Below are positions 43,905-51,555 of a stretch of 51,573 nucleotides of DNA, piece by piece (position 1 is the first letter of the stretch; each line of letters starts with the position of its first letter). Source of the stretch: Candidatus Omnitrophota bacterium (GTDB taxonomy: Bacteria; Omnitrophota; Gorgyraeia; Zapsychrales; JANLHA01); NCBI GenBank assembly GCA_023139575.1, contig JAGLNJ010000116.1, positions 1 through 51,573 on the forward strand. The letters are read 5' to 3'. Position numbers and translations under genes: made by a program. The notes beneath the pieces were generated by a model that did no database searches, had not been told where the DNA came from, and saw only the letters and a program-made list of their open reading frames with translations.

Positions 43905-44000
43905 TTAATAACCCATTCCAAAACAACCGATGAAAAAATTCACCAACAAAGCAATCCATATAATCAGCCCAAAAATAAAAGGCTTGCTTAGATGGGGCAT
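43905..44000 (-). CDS. Small 31-residue membrane peptide ORF
   Basis: ATG 44000 follows AGGGAAATC. The frame reads MPHLSKPFIFGLIIWIALL and ends in IGCFGMGY, a single membrane helix, stopping at TAA 43905. The stop lies 13 bases before the kinase ATG. A longer version from a TTG that abuts the PAS-gene stop (59 codons) is open but lacks a ribosome-binding site at the right spacing. It could be a small regulator of the kinase. No homologue is known to me and it may be chance. Confidence 0.35.
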   Translation of the reverse strand: MPHLSKPFIFGLIIWIALLVNFFIGCFGMGY

Positions 44001-44084
44001 GATTTCCCTGAATTGAACGGACCGGACGGCCCCAAACTGGTCATGGCCAACGTCAGCGCTATCCCCGGGAACATTCCTTTCCAA

Positions 44085-45701
44085 TCATTCGCCTTTGTCA
44101 AATCCCTCCCCTTCAATAAAGGACAAGTCATAAGGTCGCGGTAATTTTAAACGCGCAGATAAATCGTTTACTTCTTTTTTTAACTCAATCATGCGTTCTT
44201 CCCGATCTATAGTCGCCTCGTAATATTTTTTTAATTCTTCCAAATTCTCATGAAGAAACTTTTCACTATGTTTTCTATCTGTAATATCCGTAAATATCCC
44301 CAGCAACCCTATTACTTCCTCATTAGTATTCCTTAACGGCACCTTGCTGGATAATGTCGTTGCTTCTTCCCCGCCATTCACCACCATCTGCTCCTCGACA
44401 TTAATAAGCGGTTCGCCTTTATCAATTATTTCCTTTTCAGTTTTTAAAATGGCCTCTCTCTTCTCTGTCCCCCAATTTAAATCTTCATCCCTTTTCCCAA
44501 TAATGCATTCGGGGGATTCAAGATTAACCATTTGAGCAAACTTCGTGTTGCATCCCATATAAACCAGATCCCTGTCTTTCCAAAAAATATAGTGCGGAAT
44601 GCGCGTTAACACATTACTCAATATATCCTTCTGTGTCTTTAACGTATCCTCAATCTCTTTTCGTTTTGTTATGTCCTGCATGGTTCCCAGCATCCTAAGG
44701 CTATTTGGCCTCTCATCATCAATAAAAATGCCGCTATCGTCTATAAAACAATACGTTTGATCTTTTCGTTGGAAACGATAATCCACATGGTAATAACCTG
44801 TTCGGGCACGGGCTTCCTTCAGCAAAAAGACGGCGTGTTTTCGGTCCTCAGGATGAATCATTTTTTCCCAAGCCTGGATATCTACGCTCTGGAACTCCGT
44901 GCTTGAGCACCCCGTGATCTGTTCTATCGCCCCAGCCCAATGGATCTTTCCTGATTGCACGTCATAATCATAGACAAGCTGACCTGTCTGCTCGGTAATA
45001 ACGCGATACCGCTCTTCACTTTTCCGCAGCAATCCGTCGGCCTTTTTTTCTTCACTGACATCTGTATAAACAGCCACCAGCCTTCCCGAGGGCAATTTAT
45101 AAACATGATTTTCATACCAGGCCTCAATCTCTTGATCTTTATAAGAAGCCGTTGGTAAATACTCAGAGACACCCGTTAAATAGACCCGCCGAAAAACATC
45201 ATAAAGCCCCATATCCTTAACGCCGGGAAAAACTTCTATTATATTTTTATCTAAAATATCCGCCTTAGATTTTACTCCGGAAATACGCATACCCTCCGCA
45301 TTTATATCCTTAATGTAATATTCCTCGCCGTTCTTCCTTGCCTCATAAACAACAACCCCGGAAAAAATATTTTCAAAAAGGGCGCGGAACGAATCCTCAT
45401 TCTCCAACAAGGCTTTTTCCGACTTCAATCTATATGTGATTTCATGTAATAATTTTATCTGCGAACCGCGCAATCTTTGGTTTAAAATTAAAACCCAAAT
45501 AAAAATAACCGCAAGCCCCATTAGTAGATATTTATATTCCCGTATTACATCGTCTAAAAAGATTGTGTCATTAACCTCACCCTCTGCTATTTCAGCTTGT
45601 ATGGAATACTCTTGCGGGGATGTTTGTTCAGCAAAAACGACGGGAACCTGAAACAGCAATAAAAAAAAGATGAAGTATTTAAAATTCAAACTATATCGCA
45701 T
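44085..45701 (-). CDS. Triple-PAS sensor protein without a kinase domain
   Basis: 538 residues: signal sequence (about 1-24), a short periplasmic segment, TM helix (about 57-72), then three PAS/PAC domains (about 100-215, 225-350, 360-485; TMQDITKRKEIED and IFTDITDRKHSEK mark the PAC ends), and a coiled coil ending ATIDREERMIELKKEVNDL. That last motif usually precedes a HisKA domain, but the protein stops about 20 residues later, so it has no output domain. It may signal through the dCache kinase downstream. Promoter region not clear. Confidence 0.85.
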   Translation of the reverse strand: MRYSLNFKYFIFFLLLFQVPVVFAEQTSPQEYSIQAEIAEGEVNDTIFLDDVIREYKYLLMGLAVIFIWVLILNQRLRGSQIKLLHEITYRLKSEKALLENEDSFRALFENIFSGVVVYEARKNGEEYYIKDINAEGMRISGVKSKADILDKNIIEVFPGVKDMGLYDVFRRVYLTGVSEYLPTASYKDQEIEAWYENHVYKLPSGRLVAVYTDVSEEKKADGLLRKSEERYRVITEQTGQLVYDYDVQSGKIHWAGAIEQITGCSSTEFQSVDIQAWEKMIHPEDRKHAVFLLKEARARTGYYHVDYRFQRKDQTYCFIDDSGIFIDDERPNSLRMLGTMQDITKRKEIEDTLKTQKDILSNVLTRIPHYIFWKDRDLVYMGCNTKFAQMVNLESPECIIGKRDEDLNWGTEKREAILKTEKEIIDKGEPLINVEEQMVVNGGEEATTLSSKVPLRNTNEEVIGLLGIFTDITDRKHSEKFLHENLEELKKYYEATIDREERMIELKKEVNDLSARLKLPRPYDLSFIEGEGFDKGE

Positions 45702-46100
45702 TCGTTAAACAATTAAAATATTATTTGTCTGTAAAAAATCTTGAGAATATTATCCCTAATTATTGTATATCAGTTATTTGCGAAAGAAAGAAAGGAATAA
45801 TATTTCTAATACTATAACTTATTTATATGCCTCGTTAATAGAATCTGTGGGTGCATAGATAGCCAAATGCGTCTTAACTAGCTGATAATAAAAGGCTTAT
45901 TAATAGATAAAGCCTTGTGTTTTTTGAGTTCACTTTCAATAATAGCAGTAGAGGCTGTGGGATCTGTGGGAAACCTTTGAGAATTACAGTTTTCCATAGA
46001 TTCCATAGCCTCTAATAACCAATCTTTACCCATAGATTTTGTTAAAGAGCCATTTATATATGTCGTTAATATTAGACGGGCAAACGAATCCTGCTTGCTA
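45702..46100. other. 399-base gap with no confident gene
   Basis: The stretch between the PAS gene and the polyferredoxin stop is A+T-rich. It holds the 26-bp hairpin at 45949-46014 and several copies of a TCTGTGGG or CTATGGAA-like word. One minus-strand frame of 83 codons (45878-46129) crosses the hairpin and overlaps the polyferredoxin gene; I do not accept it as a gene. Nothing else is visible. Confidence 0.6.
45949..46014 (+). ncRNA. Long hairpin that pairs through G-U only on the + strand
   Basis: Bases 45949-45974 pair with 45989-46014 for 26 bp around a 14-base loop (CTTTGAGAATTACA). Twenty-two are Watson-Crick; the other four are all G on the left and T on the right, that is G-U wobbles in + strand RNA but C-A mismatches in minus strand RNA. 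This asymmetry suggests a + strand transcript. No promoter or T run is evident. Confidence 0.45.
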
Positions 46101-47603
46101 TCATTTGGCAGGCAACACACGAATCGCACGCTTCGGCCTTACAGGGCACTTATTCTGACAAATGCCGCAACCGACACACTTCGACTCATCAACATAAGGT
46201 TTGTGGATCACTTTTCCTTCATGGATAGAAGTCTGCGTCTTAATAGCTTTATCCGCCACAGGGCAGTGCTCTTCGCAGACAATGCATTCTTTATTGTATG
46301 CCCATGCTAAACAGATTGAGCGATCGATTTTAGCCGTTCCCAACTTCGTTCTTCGTTTCTTTTCTTCATCGAGCCTGGCAATCGCACCTGTCGGGCAAAC
46401 ATTCCCGCATAGTGTACAATTATATTCGCAATAACCGACCTCGGGAACAAGCTGCGGCGTCCATACCCCCTGCCACCCGCTCTCCAGCATGACGGGCTGC
46501 AATCCATTGGTAACGCACACCTTCATGCAATTCCCACAGCGAACACAAGCATCAAGAAAAACTTCTTCCTTGAGAGCTCCCGGCGGACGGATCACAGGTC
46601 TTTGCGCGGGTAATTGCTTCTGTTTAAACCCAAACAAAGACAGGCCGCCTAAAAGAAATAGAAACTCAGATCTTGTTATGCCCTTTTCCGATTCAACGAC
46701 ATCCGGAGCCATTTGTTTGGAACCCGTCCGCCATGAAAACTTTGTTGCCCTCGTCGGACAACTATAAACACAATCCATGCAAAGAATACATTCCCCTTTA
46801 ACATAATCCTCATCTTCTTTTATCGCTCCCATACGGCAGTCATCCCGGCAATGGCCGCAACCTTTGCATTCAACAATTTGCCTTTCTAAAAATGCAAATT
46901 TACTAATCAATCCATACAAGGCTCCTAAAGGACACAACATCCTACACCAAAGACGGCTCATAAAAGCTGTGGCAAGAATAATCAAAAGGAACACAATAAA
47001 GGTCGTCAATGAATTGCTAAAAAAATGGACATCCACACCCAACAGCGATCCCCGCAAATCCCGGTAAAAATCATAAACCGGGCCATAAAGGTCAAAGCGT
47101 TGAATGAGCACCATAAAGGTTTTTTCTAAAGCCCAAGTTGTTCCGGGAATTATATTTAAAGAAATTACCCGGGCCAACATGACAATGGGATCCAGCACCC
47201 ATGCCACCTGGAATCCAAAAACGGCAAAGACAAAAATAACGCCCAGGAAATAAAATTTCACACTGCTAAGTTTCTTATTTTGTTTATCACTTTGAAGCAT
47301 TTTCTGATTTCTATGAAGTATTTTTCCCCCTGCATCAATAAGCGTTCCCAAGGGACATATCCAACCGCAAAAAAACCGGCCAAAGATAGCCGACAACAAC
47401 ACCATCACCGAGGAAAAAATAAAACCTGGCATCAAAACCCTACGGCTTAGAGCCGTAAAGAAAAAGATCAGCGGATCCAGCTTAAAAATAAATTGTGGGG
47501 AAATGGCCCCTTTTAAGGGATAGGTCGTGGACCAAAGAATATAGATAAATAAACCAAGGAAAACTAATTGGAAGAATTTTCTGAGGATAATGAGCTTGCG
47601 CAT
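46101..47603 (-). CDS. NapH/NosR-type membrane polyferredoxin
   Basis: 500 residues. An N-terminal membrane part (about five helices) has FCGWICPLG and CRMLCPLG, the paired motifs of NapH/NosR proteins. The C-terminal part carries ferredoxin clusters: CKGCGHCRDDC, CILCMDCVYSC, CVRCGNCMKVC, CTLCGNVC, CIVCEEHC and CVGCGICQNKC. A Tat-like sequence ITRSEFLFLLGG lies between, as in NapG, so this is a NapH-NapG-like fusion. It moves electrons from the membrane pool to an exported partner. It follows DUF362, tatC and tatA on the same strand; the FMN-binding protein at 4893 is a natural partner. Confidence 0.88.
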   Translation of the reverse strand: MRKLIILRKFFQLVFLGLFIYILWSTTYPLKGAISPQFIFKLDPLIFFFTALSRRVLMPGFIFSSVMVLLSAIFGRFFCGWICPLGTLIDAGGKILHRNQKMLQSDKQNKKLSSVKFYFLGVIFVFAVFGFQVAWVLDPIVMLARVISLNIIPGTTWALEKTFMVLIQRFDLYGPVYDFYRDLRGSLLGVDVHFFSNSLTTFIVFLLIILATAFMSRLWCRMLCPLGALYGLISKFAFLERQIVECKGCGHCRDDCRMGAIKEDEDYVKGECILCMDCVYSCPTRATKFSWRTGSKQMAPDVVESEKGITRSEFLFLLGGLSLFGFKQKQLPAQRPVIRPPGALKEEVFLDACVRCGNCMKVCVTNGLQPVMLESGWQGVWTPQLVPEVGYCEYNCTLCGNVCPTGAIARLDEEKKRRTKLGTAKIDRSICLAWAYNKECIVCEEHCPVADKAIKTQTSIHEGKVIHKPYVDESKCVGCGICQNKCPVRPKRAIRVLPAK

Positions 47604-47613
47604 AATAAAAAAT

Positions 47614-48594
47614 CTACAGGGCTACCGTTAATATATCCGCTTTCGCTGGATCAGTGATCCCATAGCCTCGATTAACGGCTTCTTTTATATTAGGAATAGT
47701 TTGCGGATCTCTTTTGACCAATTGTGCCGCGTAATAATCAGCCAAAGTGGCATCTTGAGAAGCAATAACCGTATCCAAATTGATTACATCTTCCAGATTA
47801 CCGCCGCTGGGCCCGTTCTTTGTCAACACGCGTGTGGCATCAATAACGGTAAGTTCCGGCTTAATATAATCGGTCAAATCCACTAACTTGCGTCCAATAT
47901 CCATATGTATCAACCCGCGCGTCCCGCTGCAAACACCCATCAGGTTCTTCATCGACAACGTCAACCCGGCCAAGCTGTGATCCTTGAGCACAGGAACATT
48001 GATAAAAGTATCACAGACAACAGCGTCCCGAATAATAGGCCAGTTTTCCATCGGACTTTTGTAAGGGAATTGCGCCTTGACGACATTCCAGTGATCCGCA
48101 AAAAAAACTTTCGCCCCTTTCTCTTTAGCTGCTTTTTCGATGCCGCTGTTCACATATACACGCCGAGCATCATTGCAGGGGACATCAAAAACATTAACAC
48201 GCTTGGCACCTGCCTTATAACAGAGTTCAACCAAAGCCGCCACCACTTGTGGATCAGTATTAGCTGCTTGTGCGGGGTTTCGGTCCCAAGCCATGTTGGG
48301 CTTCACGACGACAACATCACCCTTGTTGACAAAACGGCTCATGCCGCCTAATGCCGCAATGGCCTTCACAGTATTTTGATAAGGATCCTTGCCCGAGACA
48401 GAAATCAAATCATGATCCACCTTGATATCTTTTTTTTGCCGGGGCGGAAATTTCTTGCTTTTAGCAAAAGCGAATTTCAAAAATTTATTCTCCGCAATAA
48501 AAACCAAAATTGCTCCAAGACAAATCCGCAAAAATCCTCCTCGAGTAATATGCCGTCTTAAAAAGGACTCCAGATTGTATAATAGCTTTTCCAT
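47614..48594 (-). CDS. DUF362 family exported protein
   Basis: 326 residues. The N-terminus has a Tat-like signal with a weak motif, HITRGGFLRI, then a hydrophobic run ending FAFAKS. The DUF362 domain follows (VVVKPNMAWDR, VNVFDVPCNDARR, INVPVLKDHSLAGLTLSMKNLMGV, VIDATRVL). DUF362 proteins often accompany 4Fe-4S proteins and the AmmeMemoRadiSam enzyme, but their activity is unknown. The gap to the polyferredoxin start is 10 bases and to tatC 19. Confidence 0.88.
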   Translation of the reverse strand: MEKLLYNLESFLRRHITRGGFLRICLGAILVFIAENKFLKFAFAKSKKFPPRQKKDIKVDHDLISVSGKDPYQNTVKAIAALGGMSRFVNKGDVVVVKPNMAWDRNPAQAANTDPQVVAALVELCYKAGAKRVNVFDVPCNDARRVYVNSGIEKAAKEKGAKVFFADHWNVVKAQFPYKSPMENWPIIRDAVVCDTFINVPVLKDHSLAGLTLSMKNLMGVCSGTRGLIHMDIGRKLVDLTDYIKPELTVIDATRVLTKNGPSGGNLEDVINLDTVIASQDATLADYYAAQLVKRDPQTIPNIKEAVNRGYGITDPAKADILTVAL

Positions 48595-48613
48595 AATTCA
48601 AGCTCCTTTGTAC

Positions 48614-49363
48614 TTACTTAAGATTCCGATCTCTTTTTTTCTCAATAAAGGCCGCCAAGATGATCCCCACTTCATAAAGGAGAAACATCGGCACGGCAAA
48701 AACCATCATGTTAACTAGATCCTGTGTCGGGGTAATGACTGCGGCGATAATAAGAATGATCAATAAGGCATACTTTCTTTGTTTTTTGAGCATAGCCGTC
48801 TTAATCATCCCCACTTCGGTTAACAAGCCAATGATAATAGGGATCTCAAAAATCACGCCGCCGATCAGCATGAAGGCCCCAAAAAAAGAAATATATTTGG
48901 CAATAGTAATATTGGGTGTCGCGACACCCTGACCGAAAAAAAGCAAAAACTTTAGTGCTGCGGGTAAGGCTATAAAATAGGAAAAATTAAGTCCCGCAAT
49001 GAAACCCAACATAGCCAAAGACATCCAAAAATAGGTGTTAGCCTTCCCTTTAGATGAAACGGCCGGTTCTATAAACTTCCAGGATTGATATAAAATAATC
49101 GGAAAGCAAATAAAAAACGCTGAAAGCAAGGACACTTTAATATAAGCCACAAAAACTTCCGAGGGCGTGATAAAAATAAGCTCGTCAACCATACCGTTGA
49201 TCGGCCGTTTAGCCAGAGACATAATCTTGTGCCCCTGTGAGAACATCACAATACCTGCAATAAGGAGGAATCCCAAGCATACCAGAAGACGTCGACGCAA
49301 TTCTTCCAAATGGCCGATAAAATCTAATTTCTGAGACTCCGGAGGGTATAAATCATTCATCAT
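48614..49363 (-). CDS. tatC: Twin-arginine translocase subunit TatC
   Basis: 249 residues, six membrane helices. LDFIGHLEELRRRLLV is the diagnostic N-terminal motif, and FSYFIALPAALKFLLFFG and IPIIIGLLTEVGMI match later conserved parts. TatC recognises twin-arginine signals and builds the export channel with TatA. It overlaps the end of tatA by 11 bases. Its position with DUF362 and polyferredoxin genes, both of which carry Tat-like signals, fits a dedicated export unit. Confidence 0.95.
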   Translation of the reverse strand: MMNDLYPPESQKLDFIGHLEELRRRLLVCLGFLLIAGIVMFSQGHKIMSLAKRPINGMVDELIFITPSEVFVAYIKVSLLSAFFICFPIILYQSWKFIEPAVSSKGKANTYFWMSLAMLGFIAGLNFSYFIALPAALKFLLFFGQGVATPNITIAKYISFFGAFMLIGGVIFEIPIIIGLLTEVGMIKTAMLKKQRKYALLIILIIAAVITPTQDLVNMMVFAVPMFLLYEVGIILAAFIEKKRDRNLK

Positions 49364-49544
49364 TCTTCATGTCTTTTCCGGATTTGCCATCAAAGTCATC
49401 CGTGAAAGCCTGCATGCCCTTTTTAAACTCACGCAAGGCCTTCCCCAGGGCCCGGCCGACTTCAGGAAGCCTTCCCGCCCCAAAAAAAAGCAAAGCCACC
49501 ACCATGATAAACAAAAGCTCTTGCCAACCAATTGCCGACATCAA
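49353..49544 (-). CDS. tatA: Twin-arginine translocase subunit TatA
   Basis: 63 residues: one membrane helix (LLFIMVVALLFFGAGRLPEV), the FGAGRLPE hinge, then an amphipathic helix (GRALGKALREFKKGMQAF) and acidic tail. This is the TatA/E type; TatB would be longer. MMSA start; a second ATG one codon on is equally possible. First gene of the tatA-tatC-DUF362-polyferredoxin operon. Confidence 0.92.
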   Translation of the reverse strand: MMSAIGWQELLFIMVVALLFFGAGRLPEVGRALGKALREFKKGMQAFTDDFDGKSGKDMKNDE

Positions 49545-49631
49545 ACACTCCTTCCACGCTAATATTCTTTTAAAACATCATTAATTCGAACCGCATTATA
49601 CCCTTTTAAATTTATAAAAACCAAAACAAAA

Positions 49632-50795
49632 TCAATCCTTTATCAACTTTTCTGATGTGCCAATAGGGGTAGGGTATCTGAAAACAACTATATAACTTGA
49701 CGCAATGAAGGTAAGTATCGTAACCAACTGAATGAACTGTGAAGCATCGCTGCTGATGTGGCCCAGCTCAAAGGCCAGAAGAGCCACCAGCAAGGAAAAC
49801 TCACTCAACTGCCCCAGTCGTATTCCGGTCTCTTTGGCAAAATCAGGGGTTTCCCCGGCTAAAACGAAAAATTTCTTAAACAGCCAGGGCTTAAGCACAA
49901 TAAAGATACTGCCCAGAATCAGTGCGGGCAGCAATATCGTCTTCATAACCAGCAAATCGAGTTTCGCGCCCAAAGTGAAGAAAAATAAGACCAGAAAAAA
50001 ATCGCGTAGTGGTTTTAACTTTTCAGAAATAAACAATGAGATTGGATGACGCGCCAAAACCACCCCCGCAAAAAAGGCCCCGGTTTCATAAAAAAGCCCC
50101 ATTTCATTGGAAATGGTCGCAATGCCAAAACACCATGCCAGACCCAACACAAACAATGTTTCATGCAGCCTCTCGACTTTCGCCATAATCTTTCTTAAAA
50201 CAAACTGCTCAAAAACGAGAAGAATCCCTATAAAGATAACAAGCTTGATAAGCAAAACCCCAAAACTTGCCGCTACCCCCTGTGGAGCCCCCAAACATCT
50301 GATCATGGCGAGTACCGTTATCGCCAAAAGATCTTGCATAATCAAGACCCCAATACAAATGGCTCCCATTTTTTGTTGATGCAATTTTGTCGTAGGGAGA
50401 AGCTTGACTGTCAATATGGTGCTGGAAAACATAAGGGCCAATCCTATACAAAGACTATCAACCATCCCAAATTGAAAAAAGCGGGCAAAAAGAAAAGCGA
50501 CCAAAAATGAAATGAGGCAGTTACCTAAGGTCGCGAAGAATGTCTTTCTGAAAAGTCTGACAAGTTTTTGAGGATGCAGACAAAGCCCTGCCAAAAAAAG
50601 CAAAAGCGTTATCCCAAGGTGAGAAATCAGCTCAATAAATTCGGCATTCTTAATCCAACCTATGCCCCACGGTCCAATGACTATGCCGCAAACAATATAA
50701 GCTATGATGATGGGTTGCTTCAAGAGGACAGCGAAAAAAGATAGAATAGCCGCTCCGACCAAAACGACACTCAAATCAAGAAAAAAACTTTCCAT
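49632..50795 (-). CDS. Cation:proton antiporter, Kef/CPA2 type
   Basis: 387 residues, about 11-12 membrane helices. SHLGITLLLFLAGLCLHP, then ALMFSSTILTVKLLPT and TGAFFAGVVLARHPISL are conserved CPA2 segments. It probably exchanges K+ or Na+ for H+ at the inner membrane. No C-terminal TrkA-N/RCK domain is present, so it lacks the regulatory part of KefB/C. It is separated from tatA by 87 bases and transcribed the same way. Confidence 0.92.
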   Translation of the reverse strand: MESFFLDLSVVLVGAAILSFFAVLLKQPIIIAYIVCGIVIGPWGIGWIKNAEFIELISHLGITLLLFLAGLCLHPQKLVRLFRKTFFATLGNCLISFLVAFLFARFFQFGMVDSLCIGLALMFSSTILTVKLLPTTKLHQQKMGAICIGVLIMQDLLAITVLAMIRCLGAPQGVAASFGVLLIKLVIFIGILLVFEQFVLRKIMAKVERLHETLFVLGLAWCFGIATISNEMGLFYETGAFFAGVVLARHPISLFISEKLKPLRDFFLVLFFFTLGAKLDLLVMKTILLPALILGSIFIVLKPWLFKKFFVLAGETPDFAKETGIRLGQLSEFSLLVALLAFELGHISSDASQFIQLVTILTFIASSYIVVFRYPTPIGTSEKLIKD

Positions 50796-50842
50796 GTTTG
50801 ATATTATAGCAAAAAAGCCAAGGTTCAGCCCTTTTTCTTACG

Positions 50843-50889
50843 AAAAAAATCGGGACACATCCCTATTTAGGAAGTGTCCCGATTTTTTT
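50843..50889. terminator. Bidirectional intrinsic terminator
   Basis: A-run plus TCGGGACAC (50843-50858) pairs with GTGTCCCGA plus T-run (50874-50889): 16 bp around a 15-base loop, with A7 on one side and T7 on the other, so it can terminate in both directions. It lies between the SlyD remnant and the antiporter. The sequence resembles small transposon-associated palindromes but I cannot establish that. Confidence 0.85.
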
Positions 50890-50904
50890 GCCATTACGAC
50901 CTGC

Positions 50905-51189
50905 TTATTTAATCTCAGCAATCTTTACGTCAAATTTCAATTCTTCGCCTGCCAGCGGATGGTTAAAATTTACCACCACAACCTCTGCCTTCACTTCTTC
51001 AATGATTCCCGGCAAGGCCTGACCATTTTGCGTTTGCATTTGCAACATCATCCCCTTTTCTGGTGTCATATCAGGGGCCAAATTTGTTTTCGGAATTTCC
51101 ACTACTGCTCTCGGATCAACAGGGCCATAACCTTCTTCCGGAGAAACGACGACCACTTTTTCATAATCACATCCGATCTTTGCGAATTG
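50905..51189 (-). pseudogene. 5'-truncated SlyD-type FKBP peptidyl-prolyl isomerase
   Basis: In-frame codons run from 51189 (AKIGCDYEKVVVVSPEEGYG) to the stop at 50905. This is the second half of a SlyD-like protein: SPEEGYGPVDPRAVVEIPK, VVVNFNHPLAGEELKFDV. The first about 60 residues, including the N-terminal FKBP strands, are absent; a TAA stands directly upstream in frame and the cold-shock terminator begins 12 bases further. A GTG at 51156 gives an 83-codon product lacking the catalytic half. Family length is about 140-160 residues. The neighbouring csp gene is intact. Confidence 0.8.
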
Positions 51190-51200
51190 TTAAGTAGGCC

Positions 51201-51234
51201 AAAAAAAAAGGCCGGTATAATATACCGGCCTTTT
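51201..51234 (-). terminator. Intrinsic terminator of the cold-shock gene
   Basis: On the minus strand, AAAAGGCCGGTATA pairs with TATACCGGCCTTTT around a very small loop and is followed by nine T. It begins 12 bases after the csp stop codon. The SlyD remnant starts immediately beyond the T run. Confidence 0.93.
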
Positions 51235-51245
51235 CAATCTTCTCG

Positions 51246-51446
51246 TTACATCTTCACTACGTCCTTGGCTTGCTCACCTTTCGGGCCTTCAACAATTTCA
51301 AACTCAACTTGCTGACCTTCCTCAATAGTTTTATAGCCTTCACCCTGGATCTCGCTATGATGAACGAATACATCTTTGCCAGATTCAGGCGTAATAAATC
51401 CATAACCCTTTTGATTACTGAACCATTTTACAATACCTTTAACCAT
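51246..51446 (-). CDS. Cold-shock protein, CspA family
   Basis: 66 residues, a single cold-shock domain. RNP1 is KGYGFITPE and RNP2 [10 protein letters not shown] at 8-9 is the conserved aromatic pair. It binds single-stranded RNA/DNA and melts RNA structure. AAAGGAGGAAG gives an almost perfect ribosome-binding site 8 bases before the ATG. The leader upstream contains two hairpins, a common feature of temperature-regulated csp genes. Confidence 0.95.
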   Translation of the reverse strand: MVKGIVKWFSNQKGYGFITPESGKDVFVHHSEIQGEGYKTIEEGQQVEFEIVEGPKGEQAKDVVKM

Positions 51447-51462
51447 TTCGCACTTCCTCCTT

Positions 51463-51555
51463 TCAACGATACTTGGGTAACCTATTTACCCAATAAAAAA
51501 ACCGCAAGGTAAGCTTCTTTTCCTTTGCGGCGTAAGACTCTTCATCCTTTTTCAT
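51463..51555 (-). promoter_or_regulatory. Structured csp leader with possible 30-codon ORF
   Basis: On the minus strand, CCGCAAAGG pairs with CCTTGCGG and is followed by TTTTTTT, a terminator-like hairpin; then TTGGGTAA pairs with TTACCCAA just before the csp ribosome-binding site. The same stretch contains a 30-codon frame from ATG 51555 (MKKDEESYAAKEK...) to TGA 51463. It could end an upstream gene, be an attenuator, or both. No ribosome-binding site is seen for the small ORF. Confidence 0.4.

Noticed and set aside
44001-44084. TTG-initiated 59-codon version of the small membrane ORF
   Set aside because: The frame is open and abuts the PAS stop, but no ribosome-binding site is correctly placed; the ATG at 44000 has one.
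45878-46129. 83-codon minus-strand frame downstream of the polyferredoxin
   Set aside because: It overlaps the polyferredoxin by 29 bases, lacks a ribosome-binding site, and much of it is the 26-bp hairpin read as codons. No family is recognised.
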